In this document: positions 19,169 through 30,173 of the stretch, one piece after another | How positions within the stretch are numbered: the first letter of the stretch is position 1 | Layout of the letters: every line of letters begins with the position of its first letter | DNA from: Entoloma clypeatum | Lineage: Eukaryota; Basidiomycota; Agaricomycetes; Agaricales; Entolomataceae | Reading direction: 5' to 3' | DNA length: 64,000 nucleotides | NCBI GenBank assembly: GCA_963565915.1 | Contig: OY751492.1 | Coordinates: forward strand, 3,038,001-3,102,000 | Notes under the pieces: model-generated | Database searches by the model: none | Seen by the model: the letters and a program-made list of their open reading frames with translations, nothing else | Told to the model about the DNA's origin: nothing | Translations under genes and position numbers: made by a program

Positions 19169-22100
19169 TGACATCGACATTATATTTTTGCTGAAAGTGG
19201 TTAGTTAACACTGTGAATGGACGATGGTGACTCACTTCATCAAATAGCCACATCGGCGCTTCCCTTTCAACATCTTGAAATTGCCTGCACAACCGACCGA
19301 GCAGGGCTACATAGACATCTCGGCCCAGCTGCGATTGGGTCTTGTACATGTGTAGAAGTTGGGCAATTTTTGACGACATCATCAATGGTGTACATTGACG
19401 ATCAACCAGCTCGGTGGCGAGAGTTAAGATCTGTGTGACTATATGGCAAATATCATGGTTCGGTGGTAGAGATGCTTCTTTAGATTGCACGGGCATCTGG
19501 ACTACGATGGCTTCCAGATCCCGCGTAAGAACCTGGGACTCCTGGCTGAGGAACTGAACTCAGTGTTGCACTGTGAAACGATCTGATGGGTGTTATATCT
19601 GCTGAATTCGGGAGCGGGAGATGGAGAGTAGACAGGAGGGGTAGCGAGAGACGCTGTCGAACTTGGTCTGCCTGCAGTCCTGCGCTTGGAATCTGCGCCT
19701 ACATTCTTTATGGATCCCGCTTACCGAAATTATATACACCAGATTGATGCGGTTGAAGACCAGAAAGTTTGATTCGCAGGGGATCCGAAAGATTCACAGA
19801 AAAGATAGCAGTTGGTGCCGATGGATCCCAAAAGGGTTGGCCATTACGGAGCTACATAGCATTGAATCTGTTTGTATAGAGCGAGGACCAGAAATTGAAC
19901 AAACCTCATGATGGCGTCATCTCGCTTCATACGACACAGCAAAGCCTTCGTCCATATCCAAAACAGCCCGATCCATCGCAGCTTCTTCGATTGCGGCACA
20001 GGCAATTTCCAAGTTATTGGTGACGATCAGCCACACAACAGGTTCTGATGCGACCTATTGAGTGGATGAGGTTAGGATACAGGCTGCAAGTAATATCAGG
20101 AGAGTGGACACCAACTTCACCAAAACCTGGAGACGGGCGGAGATGTGTTGCAAGATTGCTTTTCAGCAGTTCTTTGTGAGTTACTAATGTGAGGCTCCCT
20201 GCGAGTTTCTTCGCCACTAGATGACTAGTCAGCATGGCCTGTCTGCTCTCCGCCTATAGGTAGCGCACTGATATCCAATGCATACACCGGTAACGGCAGG
20301 CCAGAATATGCTATCGGCCTATTCCTTAAGATCGTTGTGGCCTTGAGGGAGTCGAGGTCAATCTTACGGGGCATTGCACAATACCTCAATTTCAGATCCG
20401 AGATTCAGTCCGAGTTCAGCAAATGGTACAGTTCTGCCCACAAGGTAATGGCAGCCATCAACTAAGGATTGAGGGGTTTGAACACTGTTGGCTTGACACA
20501 AGGTTCAAGGGTCTTGCAAACAAAGGGAATCGCCACGACCAAACGCCCGCTATCATCCCGACACTCCTCAAAGCGTTCCTATGACATCTGGACTGCAGGG
20601 TTCTTTTCGAGTTTAACAGGGCCGCCACCTTCATGAAAGTTTCCCGGAGAATCAGCTTCGACAACTTCCAGCGATCCAATGCATCCAAGAATCGAAGACA
20701 ACGACCATGATTGTTTGGCTCTGTACTTCAACCAGATAATGGGCAAACCAGCGCGAATATTCTTGATCAAAGCGGTCCTTCATCTCCGTTAATTTTTTTC
20801 TCATAATTGCTTGGAGCAAGATTGTTGATGATGAATAGAATGCGGCTCAATAATTCCTCTGGTGGGAAAGTCAATTCAGTTCCGATTGGATCTGGCTGTA
20901 TGGAAGTGAGGACAGGCAGTGAATCAGTGTGTTGTGAAATGAAGTTGTTGCCGGTGTTTCCGGGGGCGTCGACATTGGCAAGAACCCGTTGCATATTTGG
21001 TGTTAAATCTAGGAGGGCACCGGTGAGATGTGGTATTGCGAGCAACGCGGCACATTAAAGGCTGCCACTCCGGAAGTCTAGATTCAAATTGGCTGAGAGC
21101 CTGCAGCCCGAGCTTGGATAGATTTGTTTCAGGAGGGCAGTTTAGAACGTCGAGGATGTATCGGATAGTGATACCGAGTGGGATGTAATCAATGAGCTGA
21201 TGCTGTATCAGCGAACCAAAGAGGTAGCCAGTCATGGCAAGCTCGCATGCGGAATAGTAGGATTGAAGAATTTTGTGTTTGTCGAAAAGGAAGTGGAGCA
21301 TGCAAGAGAAGATCTCGTGGTCCCGCAGATTTCCTGACTCTCTATTTTGATATCTGAGCCGGGGGTAAGACCCATAAGCCGTGGATGAATCTGGAGGCAA
21401 GCGTTACGCACTTCGAGGCAAAAGTCAACGCCAATGTCCCGCCCATGCATTGACGAGGGGCTAGAGCAAAGAAATGAGATGAAAACACACCAACAGCTAG
21501 GAGAAACTAATAAACTTACTTGTTTTGTAGGATGTGAAGAATGTCAGCAAAACGGGCGCGGGGCCAAAGGACCATAGTGCGAGGTTTGGCAGCGGAGTCA
21601 GACATCCTAGACACCTTTTCGCTCTCCATTTTTTGTTCGAGGAAGACAATGACCAAATGGAGGGATTCACTGCCATGGGCTGCCACATTGTCTACCAACC
21701 ATTTGTCAAGGTTTAGGTATTCTCTGCGGGAGACGAGAGCAGCAACGGCGAGGGAAAAAAAAAGGCAGGCACACTTAGTGATCCAAGCAAACGGCATCCT
21801 CCTATCCGGTCCAATGTCGCCGACCCGTTGACTGCAAGGGATCCTGTGGTGGGGGAAGTTGCGAAAGACGATGGAAAGACGACGGAAATCGGGACCTATG
21901 AGTTCACCGAGGGCCGCAAAAGCTCAAGGAATCTTCAAAGAACGTCCGAACGTCCGAACCCCCAATCAGCGAAGCCCAGCCAATACCGCCTCTGAGGTGA
22001 CCAAAGAGGGAATATCCCGAACTCGACGCTGGTATTACGAACACGATCTGTGAATTGGACATGGTTAAACATTGCGAGAAACAATCCGCATATAACCAAT

Positions 22101-22460
22101 CGTGCACCAGAAGAGTTTCCCAACGTATCCAATCCAATCAAAGACAACAAAATGAGGCAAAAAAAGAACGGAATTCATACCTCCAATAGCAAGCCCAACC
22201 CGTAGCCAAAGACCCGGAAGTTTGTGTGCGAACTTGGAATCTGCCACTGCTATCGCTGCACCATTAATTGGCAGTGCCTGGACAGTATTTCTGCAAAGAT
22301 GTAAGATTGTCTTAGTAGTCTCCAGCGATATTCGTATTTGGCTACATACCAATAGCACTAAGCACCGCCGCAAGTTGGTGCTGTGACCGGGTGGGTTGGA
22401 AGTAGCGGATCATGTATTACATAATATTAAGACTAAAAACTGATAACTGATAACTGATAC
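19169..22460 (-). pseudogene. NOT1-derived pseudogene, copy C
   Basis: The longest collinear NOT1 fragment on the minus strand, read from 22460 down to 19169. The order follows the protein. A start-like block is at 22380-21900. LNLDKWLVDNVAAHG near 21716-21670 matches CNOT1 LNLDKWLTDKIREHG. DHEIFSCMLHFLFDK and IRYILDVLNCPPE lie near 21322-21100, LSKLILRETFMKVAALLNSK near 20660, and the KYNVDV block near 19187. It is nearly identical to copy D over long stretches; the reading at 20579-20770 equals 36954-37145. Introns are retained. Stops and frameshifts break it in many places. It ends abruptly at the Ty3-A 3' LTR, and its continuation is not found on the other side of that element. At the exon start where copy D has CGA, this copy has CAA. 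Confidence 0.75.
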
Positions 22461-22732
22461 AAGAATTTCTCAATTTAATCCAATGATCGTATGGTCATGA
22501 ATGCTAGTCCGTTTACTTCAGTGCGCTGACATCGGCGATGTAGACAGGGATAATCCTTGGAACGAATCAGAACATTTACAAACTGGCGCCGGTCCTGATA
22601 TCCAATCCTTTCTGCCATGACTCTCTCACTCACAATCCTATCGTTACTGTCTAGCCAACCTGCCCCTCTCCCTCTCCTTCTCCTCTGTCCTCTCTCGAGC
22701 GAGTCACTGCCCTCTCACCCCTCCTAAGATCC
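22461..22732. other. Intergenic, nothing recognised
   Basis: The left boundary of the NOT1 repeat family is at about 22460 (shared sequence TTGTATCAGTTATCAG on the minus strand). Beyond it lies a pyrimidine-rich stretch that may be the leader of the decayed gene at 22733. Confidence 0.4.
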
Positions 22733-23640
22733 GTGGTTGAATGCCTGGATCAATTTTTTCAGAATAATTCCTCTGACACTGGGGCGGTTCCCAACAGTGT
22801 CGACATCGAAGTGGCCACCCAGGTCTTTGGCTATCTGGTAGAGTGGGCGAGTAAACCCAAGACTCTCCAACATTTTCGTGACAATCCAGGTGCGAAGGAC
22901 CTTTTTGGTCCTGTCTACCAACACATGGCGATGAAGTTTAACGACATTGGCCTTTACACCCCGGCGGAAGCTGTGGCGGCTTTGCCTCCCCCTCCCCCTC
23001 CCCCTCCTCTGACACATCGGCCCCCCTGACCCGCTCGCAATGTGATCTTCCATTCATCGAGTCACCCATGGCACTACAACTTCCCTGTGGTAAGTACCTC
23101 TTTGCAATGTGCGACTCATGCCATACAAAATGTCTCGTTAGGCGATGTCTTCTGTCCAGCATGCGTCGGGCAGCTGCTGCAGGAGAACGAACCGGCATGT
23201 CCCATGTGCTGACACCGCTTCAGCGAATCTGATCCCAGAATTATCTACACCGCTTACGATGAAACCGAAGCTGACCTCAAGTTGAGATCGGAGGTCTTGA
23301 AGTAAGTAGATCTTTTATCATGACATTGACACTGCTGATGCTAATCCTGCCAAATATAGACAAATATCGGATTCATCTCTTGAAGAAGACAAAACTCTTT
23401 TCAAGAAGGGGGCAGAGAACACTGAGACACTCCTTTCAGCCATGGAAAGCCAGAACAACATAAATAGTCACATTCTCTCTGCCATGGCTCAGCAGATCTC
23501 CCAAGAAAATGTCATCAATTCAGAGATCGAAGGAGAAATTGAGCGCAACCGAATAGCTACTCAGGAGGCCAAAGGAGTGGTGGCTGAATACCGCCATTGT
23601 CTAGAAAATACAGAGAGAGAAGTACATATATTTCATTATA
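22733..23640 (+). pseudogene. Decayed RING-finger, coiled-coil gene
   Basis: A helical N-terminal stretch (VATQVFGYLVEWASKPKTL) leads into a Pro/Ser-rich CT-repeat at about 22985-23010, after which a different frame is needed to reach the RING half, so an indel in the repeat is likely. The RING half reads CDLPFIESP..LPC, then, after an intron at about 23089-23140 (GTAAGT..TTAG), GDVFCPACVGQLL and ACPMC followed by TGA where an Arg codon CGA is likely. A further intron of about 57 bp with GTAAGT..ATAG leads to a helical stretch (LSAMAQQISQENVINSEIEG). The layout resembles the intact RING gene at 6615-7425. The second Cys of the first pair is missing. The gene is broken by at least one frameshift and one stop. 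Confidence 0.55.
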
Positions 23641-24386
23641 CCCAAGGCCCTATTCATAAGGTTCTTAGATCTCAGGCTTGTTGGAGAAGTTGCAACATGT
23701 GTATCAGAATAAGAAACATGAAAATTAAGTAAAAGAGGACCCTTGTATATGCTGAGTAAGGTCGGATCCTAAAACACGAAATTTGGGCATTCCTAGGGGG
23801 TCGATTTTTGGTTCAAATTATCAGCATTGGGATCTGCTTGCAGCAATTTTTTAGTCTTCTAGACGGCTTGCGGACCCAACATACCCCATTGCTGTTTCAA
23901 TCAGCACTGCAGATCTGACATATAACAAGGCGACTTCTATCAGCACCAAAACCATTTTGATTGTAACAGTAATCTATGTGTTTCTAGTGGTATGAACTGT
24001 TCAGAAAACAGGTTACAGGCCTCAGGAATCAATATTGGTATCAGTATTGGAATCAGAGTCTGAGTTTGCTATAGTTTGGGTACTGGCCGTAGTTGTGGGT
24101 TTATCATGAGGAAGGGTCCCATTTTGAGGTTTCTGGTCCTTCGTGAGCGCTTGAAGCGATGCGTACAGGATGTTTCAAGAGCTGATGAGATGGGAAAAAA
24201 TCGAGGCCGAAGCGGAACAGAAAGAGAGCACGGTGACGAGGCCGTCTTCGGCAATGTCGAGACTGGCCACGTATAACCCGGCGGAAAACCTTGAAGTAAT
24301 TGGGGTAGTATAATAAACTAAAAAATTATTAGTTGCAAAAACCAGTCAAAAGGTAATAAATAGAGAGGTCTTACAAAAAACGAAAA
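23641..24386. other. Intergenic, weak coding traces
   Basis: No gene is supported. A stretch at about 24160-24309 (+) reads FQELMRWEKIEAEAEQKE and could be a tail exon of the decayed RING gene, but no splice or homology supports it. The copia insertion begins at 24387. Confidence 0.3.
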
Positions 24387-24696
24387 TGTTGAAGTTCCAC
24401 CTGGGCGCTAGCCACAGGTGTACTGAGCAACATAGCTACAGTGGAAGTACTCTACGATACCGCTATGGTCACTTACATGGTTTGGAGGGGGTAAGGCTAG
24501 TGAGAGCGGTTGAGGCTGGTGAGAGCGATGGAGCTGGTTAAGAGTCAAGAGACAACTTGTTGATATTGACAGTTTCCTGGTCTTATATACCGTACTACTG
24601 TTTGTACCAACCAAACAAGTATGTAATGAAGATATGTAAAGGTCACGTGATGTAATCTAATCTAATCTAATCTACGTGATGGGAAAAGTTTCAACA
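24387..24696 (-). repeat. 3' LTR of copia element
   Basis: 310 bp, identical to 29864-30173. It contains four tandem TAATC units (AATCTAATCTAATCTAATC) next to CACGTGATG and flanked by ACGTGATG, plus a TATATA box (CTTATATACC). Confidence 0.95.
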
Positions 24697-24772
24697 CCCC
24701 CCCATATTTAGTACATACTTCTAAATACATCTTACTTTTTCCCACATATATATATAGGTACTTTTGTTTCGC

Positions 24773-27700
24773 CTAGTTCTTTATCAGTCCGAAGTACGGG
24801 ATAAACTTGGAAAAGAGGATTTTCCCCAGATTCTTAGTCAAAAGGTCTGCAGGGTTATTCACTCCTTCGATGAATTCGACCGTAATAATTCCTTCGGAGA
24901 CTTTTTCTCTGACGAAGTGGAATCGCACGTCAATGTGCTTGGATCGCTTCTCAGTTACAGGGTTGGATGCGATAAAGACAGAGCCGTTGTTATCTCCGTA
25001 GATCGGTACTGACCCGATCTGCATTCCAAGTTCGGCAAGCATGCTTCTCAGCCATGTTGCTGCGCGACTGCAATCTGATAGCGCCATATACTCTGCTTCT
25101 GTAGAAGAGAGGGCGATGGTCTTTTGCGCTGATGATACCCATGTTATCGCTCCAGACGCCAGTGATATGAAGAAGCCGGTGGTAGACCTCCTCGTGTTTT
25201 CATCTGACGCCCAGTCGGAGTCTGTGAATGCATAGATCCCTTTCCCTGAGTCCCCATCGTACATGATCGCGTAATTTTTCGTTGCCTTCAAATATCTGCA
25301 AATATCCCTAGCCACCTCTAAATGGCGTTTGGTGGGATTTGCGGAAAATTGGGACATTTTGATTACAGCAAAGCAGATGTCAGGCCTCGTTCCAATCATC
25401 AGATATAGGAGTGATCCGATGACGGATTGGTACTTGGATCGGAGTTCCGCATTGGGTTCATCTTCGGACGCCATGGGTTTGTAGCCCGTAGGGAGTGGCG
25501 TATGGGTGGCATTAGATTCGCTCATCCCCATGCGTGCCAGAATTTTCTCAAGGTAAGGTACTTGATCAATGAAGATCCTCTTTCCACATTGCCTTATTTG
25601 GATTGAGAGAAATTCCTTTGGTTCCCCATCGGGCGCTAGGTGACCTAGGTCCCTGCATTCCCATGTTGTCATGAAGGCCTTCTTCTTTTCTAGCGTATAT
25701 TCCCGGTTTGTGCCGAGAAAAGCAGAGTCGTTGACATAGATGACGGCGATTACAATTTCCCCATCGGTACTTTTGTGAATGAACACTCCCGCATCGGAGT
25801 GAAGTCGGACAAAGCCGAGCTTTTTCATGGAGGAATCAAGTTCCCTCCACCAGGCTAATGCGGCCTGCTTAAGTCCATATAGAGCTTTGAATAGTTGGTA
25901 CACGAGGTGTTCTTTCCCTTTTACTATGTAGCCCTCAGGCTGTCGCATGTAAATGACTTCACGGAGCGTTCCATAGAGGAAGGCTGATGAGACGTCCAAA
26001 AGAGTCATGAACCACCCTTCAAGGGCTGTCAATGCCAGTATTAGTCGGACGGTTTCATATCTTACGACTGGTGAGAAGATCTGATCAAAGTCGATCCCTT
26101 CTACCTGTGAGAAGCCTTTTGCGACGAGGCGCGCTTTCAGACGCCCATCGGACTTTTCGTTGTAAACCCATTTGTTCCTTAGAGCTTTCCTCCCTGCAGG
26201 CAGGGGTACTAGCTCCGTGATCACCCCGCGGCGTTTGAGCATATCTAGCTCTTTACGTTCAGCCGCATACCAGTCTTCTTTATTTGGAAGAGGGTATATG
26301 TCTTTATGGGACATTTCAACGATGCCAACTTGGACTGATATTGCCTCCATCAGGAGGTCATTCATCCATGCCGTTTGACCGCCCAATCTCCGTCTTCGAT
26401 CTAATTTTTCAAGATCAGACGCTGGAGTGTCTTCCCCATAGATGCTTCCTGGCATCTTCCGAACTCGTCGTTCCCTGATCGGTCGATCTGGTACTTGCTC
26501 GGGTTGTGGAGTGGGTACTCGCGGTTCGTCATCAGGCTCACTGGCAGGCAGTTCGTTGTCTGATTCAGGTTGATCCTGTTCAATGGGAACTGGGATATGA
26601 GGTGTTTCGTTGTGACTATCGTCATCGTTGCTGCCAGGAATGAGATCCTCAAACTCATCAGCCGGCTCTGGGTTTTCCATTTCTGGGTGGTTTTCTGGCA
26701 ACGGGTCAATGTGGCATCTAGGGTACTTGCTTTCATCAAAGATAGCTTTCCCGCCCATGAAAATCGTGTTGGTCTCAGGATCCATGAAGCGGTATCCTTT
26801 GACCCCTGGTTTCGATCCGAGATAAATCATCAATCGGGATCTTGATTCCAGGGAGTTCCTACGTTTCTCCTTTGGGATATATACATATGCCTGACATCCG
26901 AATACTCTGACACTAGACATGTCGGGGATCTCATTGGTCACCCTGAAGTAAGGGGTTTTCCATTCAAGACGCTGCATGGGGGTTCTGTTGTAGAGAAATG
27001 CTGCGTGTTCCAAACAGAATTCCCACCACATGGGCGGTAAGCATGCATCGAAGCGTAATGCCTGAGATTTTTCCCATAGTGTTCGATTGATCCTTTCTGC
27101 TCTACCATTCTGTTGGTGCTGATATGGGAGCGTGACATCGATCAGAATTCCATGATCGGCAAGTACATCCTTGTATTCGTCAAATTCTCCACCTCCATCA
27201 ACCCGCCACTTCTTAGGGGTAGCGGCAAATTGATTCTGGATCATCGCAAGGAATTGTTTCAGCGCCGTGATGGCACCTGACTTCTTCCTAAGCAAGACGA
27301 CCCAGACATGGGATGAAAAATCGTCCAAAAAGGTAAGGAAATATTTGTACTTATGGTACGATGCCGTGGATATCTGCTTCAAATCCGAATGGATCAAATC
27401 AAAGGGTTTGACAGCCCTTGTCACTGAGTTAGGATAAGATTGATTCGGCATTTTCCCTTTTAGACACCCCGTGCAGCTTTCCTGTGATTTCTCACGTACT
27501 AACGTTTTGGGTACTCCTTTGGTACTGGTGGGAATCTTATTGAGCGCCTGGTCATTTGGATGGCCAAGGCGTTTATGCCAGGTTTCAACAGTGATTTCGC
27601 TAGAGATCGCGTGGATTTGGTCATAGCGTATTTCAGTGTCTAACCAATAAATGGTTTGTCCGATGAAATGAGGCGAAAACTGTATTTTGTTCAGCCCTTT

Positions 27701-29500
27701 AGAGATATTAATTTCTCCACGCATTCCATCAACTTTGTAACCATGGTTAAGGAAGACACCTAGGGACAGTAGACGTGTGTCCATATCCGGGATGTAAAAT
27801 ACCGGTCGTAGGAGATGGGTTTTAGTTTCCCCATTTAGGGTATGCCGTACTGGAACGGCCCCAACTCCGAGAATTTCCAGTTTCTTTCCCTTTGCAGCTG
27901 TTTGGACAAATCGCTTAGCCTTGAGAGGCCTGTAATATGCGAAGTCTTTGAACTCATGGGTAAAGTGTAATGAAGCGCCGGAATCTAAGATCCACTGAGC
28001 GCGTTCTTTCTCTTTGCAGTGTGTGCAGGACGCAAAATGCTTGGTATATTTTTTGTACAGATCATCGCTAAAGAGATCTATACTATCTGCATCGGTACTG
28101 GCTAATATAAATTCAAACGTCTGTGCGTGATTATTAGCATTTCCCATTTGGTCAAGTTTAAGAGAAGAATGTGACGAACCGTCAAGTTCGATCAGCCCAT
28201 CTTCGAATTGTTCCGGCCCCATCCGCTCGCTTTGATGGTCTATGTCCATCATTTTCAGAGATTCTTCTCTCGACGGGGCTACGCGACGCTGTTTAGCCGG
28301 CCTTTCGTCGATGTCAGGAATGATGGTGTCTAGGATACGAAGGTTCGATCCAGAGGGACGAGCGCCAATGTTCCGTGCGAGTTTGCGGATGTGATCGTTC
28401 TTTTTCCACGCAGACGGCTTGCCCGAAGGAAGCCCGGTGTACTGGGATGGAGGCGGGTTCATTCGCTGAAGGAGCGACTGCATCCTTGCGGAATCGGGCT
28501 GTGCGGTACTTGTCGTTTTCCCGCGACCAGTGACAGTGGTGAAGGATGGCGGCGGAAGAGGAGGGAAGTGGATGGCGGGAGCAACAAACTCAACCGTTTC
28601 CTCCACATGTTCGGACGCGTTGTCCGCAGTGTTGGCGCTTTTCTTCTGATTGCGCCAACGTCCCTTTCCCTTCTTCTTCTCAGAAGCGGTACTTGGGTCA
28701 GACGAGTTAGGCTGCTCGTCAGCATCGTTCTGCGAGGTACTCGGCTTTTGCTGCCTTTCCCATTTGGGGTCCTGCCCCTTGCGCTTTGTCCCGGAGATTT
28801 TCCGGGCCTGCTCATTGGACGTACGAGTAGACCCGACCGAATACTTGCGCCTGTATTCCGAGATGATGCTATCGGCGACGGCCTTGTAGGTGAAATCGTC
28901 GGCGTCATAGACCTGGAAAAGGGCGGTGGAGAGTGACGACCAGGCGTCGGGAATTGCATTGGCCAGGATCATTGCCTGCATCAGATCGGGAACGACAAAC
29001 TTCGAATCGGCAAGCCGGGCGAAAAGAGACCCCAGGCGTTCAATCTCAGGCACGGGGTCGCGCCCAGAGAGCTTGTAGGTGGCGGCGGCCTTGAAGTCGC
29101 CGAAGATGACGGCCGGGGATACCTTGGAGTAGTTATCTTTTAGCTCGTTCCATGCGTCAAGTGCCGAGGTGCTATCCTTGATGTGGCGTCTGATCGCCTC
29201 AGAGACCTTCAGGCGTATCGCCCCGAGAGCTACGTCGTCGTCCCTGATCCAGGCTTTTTCCTCCTTACGGAAGCCGGGCTGGTCGACCGTGGTAGTCAGT
29301 ACAGGGGGAGCGGCGGCGGTGGGACCGGGAGTGGAGACCGTAGTGGTGAAGTCGGCGATCACAGGACGAGTGATGTCGCCGGAGACGATGCGCCAGACTC
29401 CTTGATGAAGGAGGTAGGACTTCATTTTCTCGGCCCAGCTTTGGTAGTCGATGCCGTCAAAGGCGGTGATGGTGTCCATGGCGGAGCGAGAGGTAGACAT
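24773..29500 (-). CDS. Copia Gag-Pol polyprotein, 1575 aa
   Basis: One unbroken frame from ATG 29500 (MSTSRSAMDTITAFDG). Domain order is that of Ty1/copia: Gag of the UBN2 type (about residues 10-330), protease with ILDSGASLHFTHEF (D506), GAG-pre-integrase with WHKRLGHP and CTGCLKGK, integrase core with D706 (LIHSDLK), D768 (VDGGGEF) and E802 (QNGRAERINRT), reverse transcriptase with RLVAKGFSQVEGIDF, then RNase H with DSDWASDENTRRSTTG and SSTEAEYMALSDC. I see no CCHC knuckle in Gag. The reverse transcriptase active site reads YVND (Asn1257, codon at 25730-25732) where copia elements have YVDD. Loss of the first Asp usually abolishes polymerase activity, so this copy may need enzyme in trans. 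Everything else appears intact. Confidence 0.95.
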   Translation of the reverse strand: MSTSRSAMDTITAFDGIDYQSWAEKMKSYLLHQGVWRIVSGDITRPVIADFTTTVSTPGPTAAAPPVLTTTVDQPGFRKEEKAWIRDDDVALGAIRLKVSEAIRRHIKDSTSALDAWNELKDNYSKVSPAVIFGDFKAAATYKLSGRDPVPEIERLGSLFARLADSKFVVPDLMQAMILANAIPDAWSSLSTALFQVYDADDFTYKAVADSIISEYRRKYSVGSTRTSNEQARKISGTKRKGQDPKWERQQKPSTSQNDADEQPNSSDPSTASEKKKGKGRWRNQKKSANTADNASEHVEETVEFVAPAIHFPPLPPPSFTTVTGRGKTTSTAQPDSARMQSLLQRMNPPPSQYTGLPSGKPSAWKKNDHIRKLARNIGARPSGSNLRILDTIIPDIDERPAKQRRVAPSREESLKMMDIDHQSERMGPEQFEDGLIELDGSSHSSLKLDQMGNANNHAQTFEFILASTDADSIDLFSDDLYKKYTKHFASCTHCKEKERAQWILDSGASLHFTHEFKDFAYYRPLKAKRFVQTAAKGKKLEILGVGAVPVRHTLNGETKTHLLRPVFYIPDMDTRLLSLGVFLNHGYKVDGMRGEINISKGLNKIQFSPHFIGQTIYWLDTEIRYDQIHAISSEITVETWHKRLGHPNDQALNKIPTSTKGVPKTLVREKSQESCTGCLKGKMPNQSYPNSVTRAVKPFDLIHSDLKQISTASYHKYKYFLTFLDDFSSHVWVVLLRKKSGAITALKQFLAMIQNQFAATPKKWRVDGGGEFDEYKDVLADHGILIDVTLPYQHQQNGRAERINRTLWEKSQALRFDACLPPMWWEFCLEHAAFLYNRTPMQRLEWKTPYFRVTNEIPDMSSVRVFGCQAYVYIPKEKRRNSLESRSRLMIYLGSKPGVKGYRFMDPETNTIFMGGKAIFDESKYPRCHIDPLPENHPEMENPEPADEFEDLIPGSNDDDSHNETPHIPVPIEQDQPESDNELPASEPDDEPRVPTPQPEQVPDRPIRERRVRKMPGSIYGEDTPASDLEKLDRRRRLGGQTAWMNDLLMEAISVQVGIVEMSHKDIYPLPNKEDWYAAERKELDMLKRRGVITELVPLPAGRKALRNKWVYNEKSDGRLKARLVAKGFSQVEGIDFDQIFSPVVRYETVRLILALTALEGWFMTLLDVSSAFLYGTLREVIYMRQPEGYIVKGKEHLVYQLFKALYGLKQAALAWWRELDSSMKKLGFVRLHSDAGVFIHKSTDGEIVIAVIYVNDSAFLGTNREYTLEKKKAFMTTWECRDLGHLAPDGEPKEFLSIQIRQCGKRIFIDQVPYLEKILARMGMSESNATHTPLPTGYKPMASEDEPNAELRSKYQSVIGSLLYLMIGTRPDICFAVIKMSQFSANPTKRHLEVARDICRYLKATKNYAIMYDGDSGKGIYAFTDSDWASDENTRRSTTGFFISLASGAITWVSSAQKTIALSSTEAEYMALSDCSRAATWLRSMLAELGMQIGSVPIYGDNNGSVFIASNPVTEKRSKHIDVRFHFVREKVSEGIITVEFIEGVNNPADLLTKNLGKILFSKFIPYFGLIKN

Positions 29501-29849
29501 TGTGAATGAATCTAAAAAGGGTTCTCAATCAGTGATGTGTTTATGAATATGATTCGAGAAAACAATTGAATGATTCCTTGTGACATATTCCCTTCAGGAA
29601 TAGCGGTCATGGGAAAACCCTTTATATGTCAGAAACGTATAAGGTGCGATCAACGTTTCCACATGGAGTGTACTATGTCAATCCCCTTAGGGACGCCTCA
29701 TGACAGGTACTTGTCGTAATGACGTTTCCCAGGTTCATGTGTGAAGAAGTATGACTCAGAACCTAGATCTTTCGATCGGTTCTTTGCCAACCAGGGTAGA
29801 GTGGGCAGGTACTCGCTGTTGCCAGCGTTTCCCAGGTCCCTCTGCTATC

Positions 29850-29863
29850 CGGGGCCCATAACC
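29850..29863 (-). promoter_or_regulatory. Copia primer-binding site, initiator tRNA-Met anticodon arm type
   Basis: Immediately after the 5' LTR the minus strand reads GGTTATGGGCCCCG. Its complement, GGGCCCATAACC, is the anticodon arm of eukaryotic initiator tRNA-Met, with anticodon CAT. This is the half-tRNA priming arrangement described for Drosophila copia, not a 3'-end (TGG..) site. Confidence 0.7.
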
Positions 29864-30173
29864 TGTTGAAGTTCCACCTGGGCGCTAGCCACAGGTGTAC
29901 TGAGCAACATAGCTACAGTGGAAGTACTCTACGATACCGCTATGGTCACTTACATGGTTTGGAGGGGGTAAGGCTAGTGAGAGCGGTTGAGGCTGGTGAG
30001 AGCGATGGAGCTGGTTAAGAGTCAAGAGACAACTTGTTGATATTGACAGTTTCCTGGTCTTATATACCGTACTACTGTTTGTACCAACCAAACAAGTATG
30101 TAATGAAGATATGTAAAGGTCACGTGATGTAATCTAATCTAATCTAATCTACGTGATGGGAAAAGTTTCAACA
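29864..30173 (-). repeat. 5' LTR of copia element
   Basis: 310 bp, identical to the 3' LTR. The GAAAA duplicate follows at 30174-30178. Confidence 0.95.

Larger units (their letters stand above)
24387..30173 (-). mobile_element. Ty1/copia LTR retrotransposon, recent insertion
   Basis: 5787 bp on the minus strand. The two 310 bp LTRs (24387-24696 and 29864-30173) read identical. They begin TGTTGAAG and end TTCAACA. The insertion is flanked by a perfect 5 bp duplication, GAAAA at 24382-24386 and 30174-30178. Inside is one open polyprotein. A 7-base G tract (24697-24703, minus) precedes the 3' LTR as polypurine tract. Identical LTRs mean very recent insertion. Two solo LTRs of the same family lie at 31090 and 62304. 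Confidence 0.97.

Noticed and set aside
28391..28936. 181-codon plus-strand frame in the copia region
   Set aside because: It is the antisense shadow of the copia Gag coding strand.
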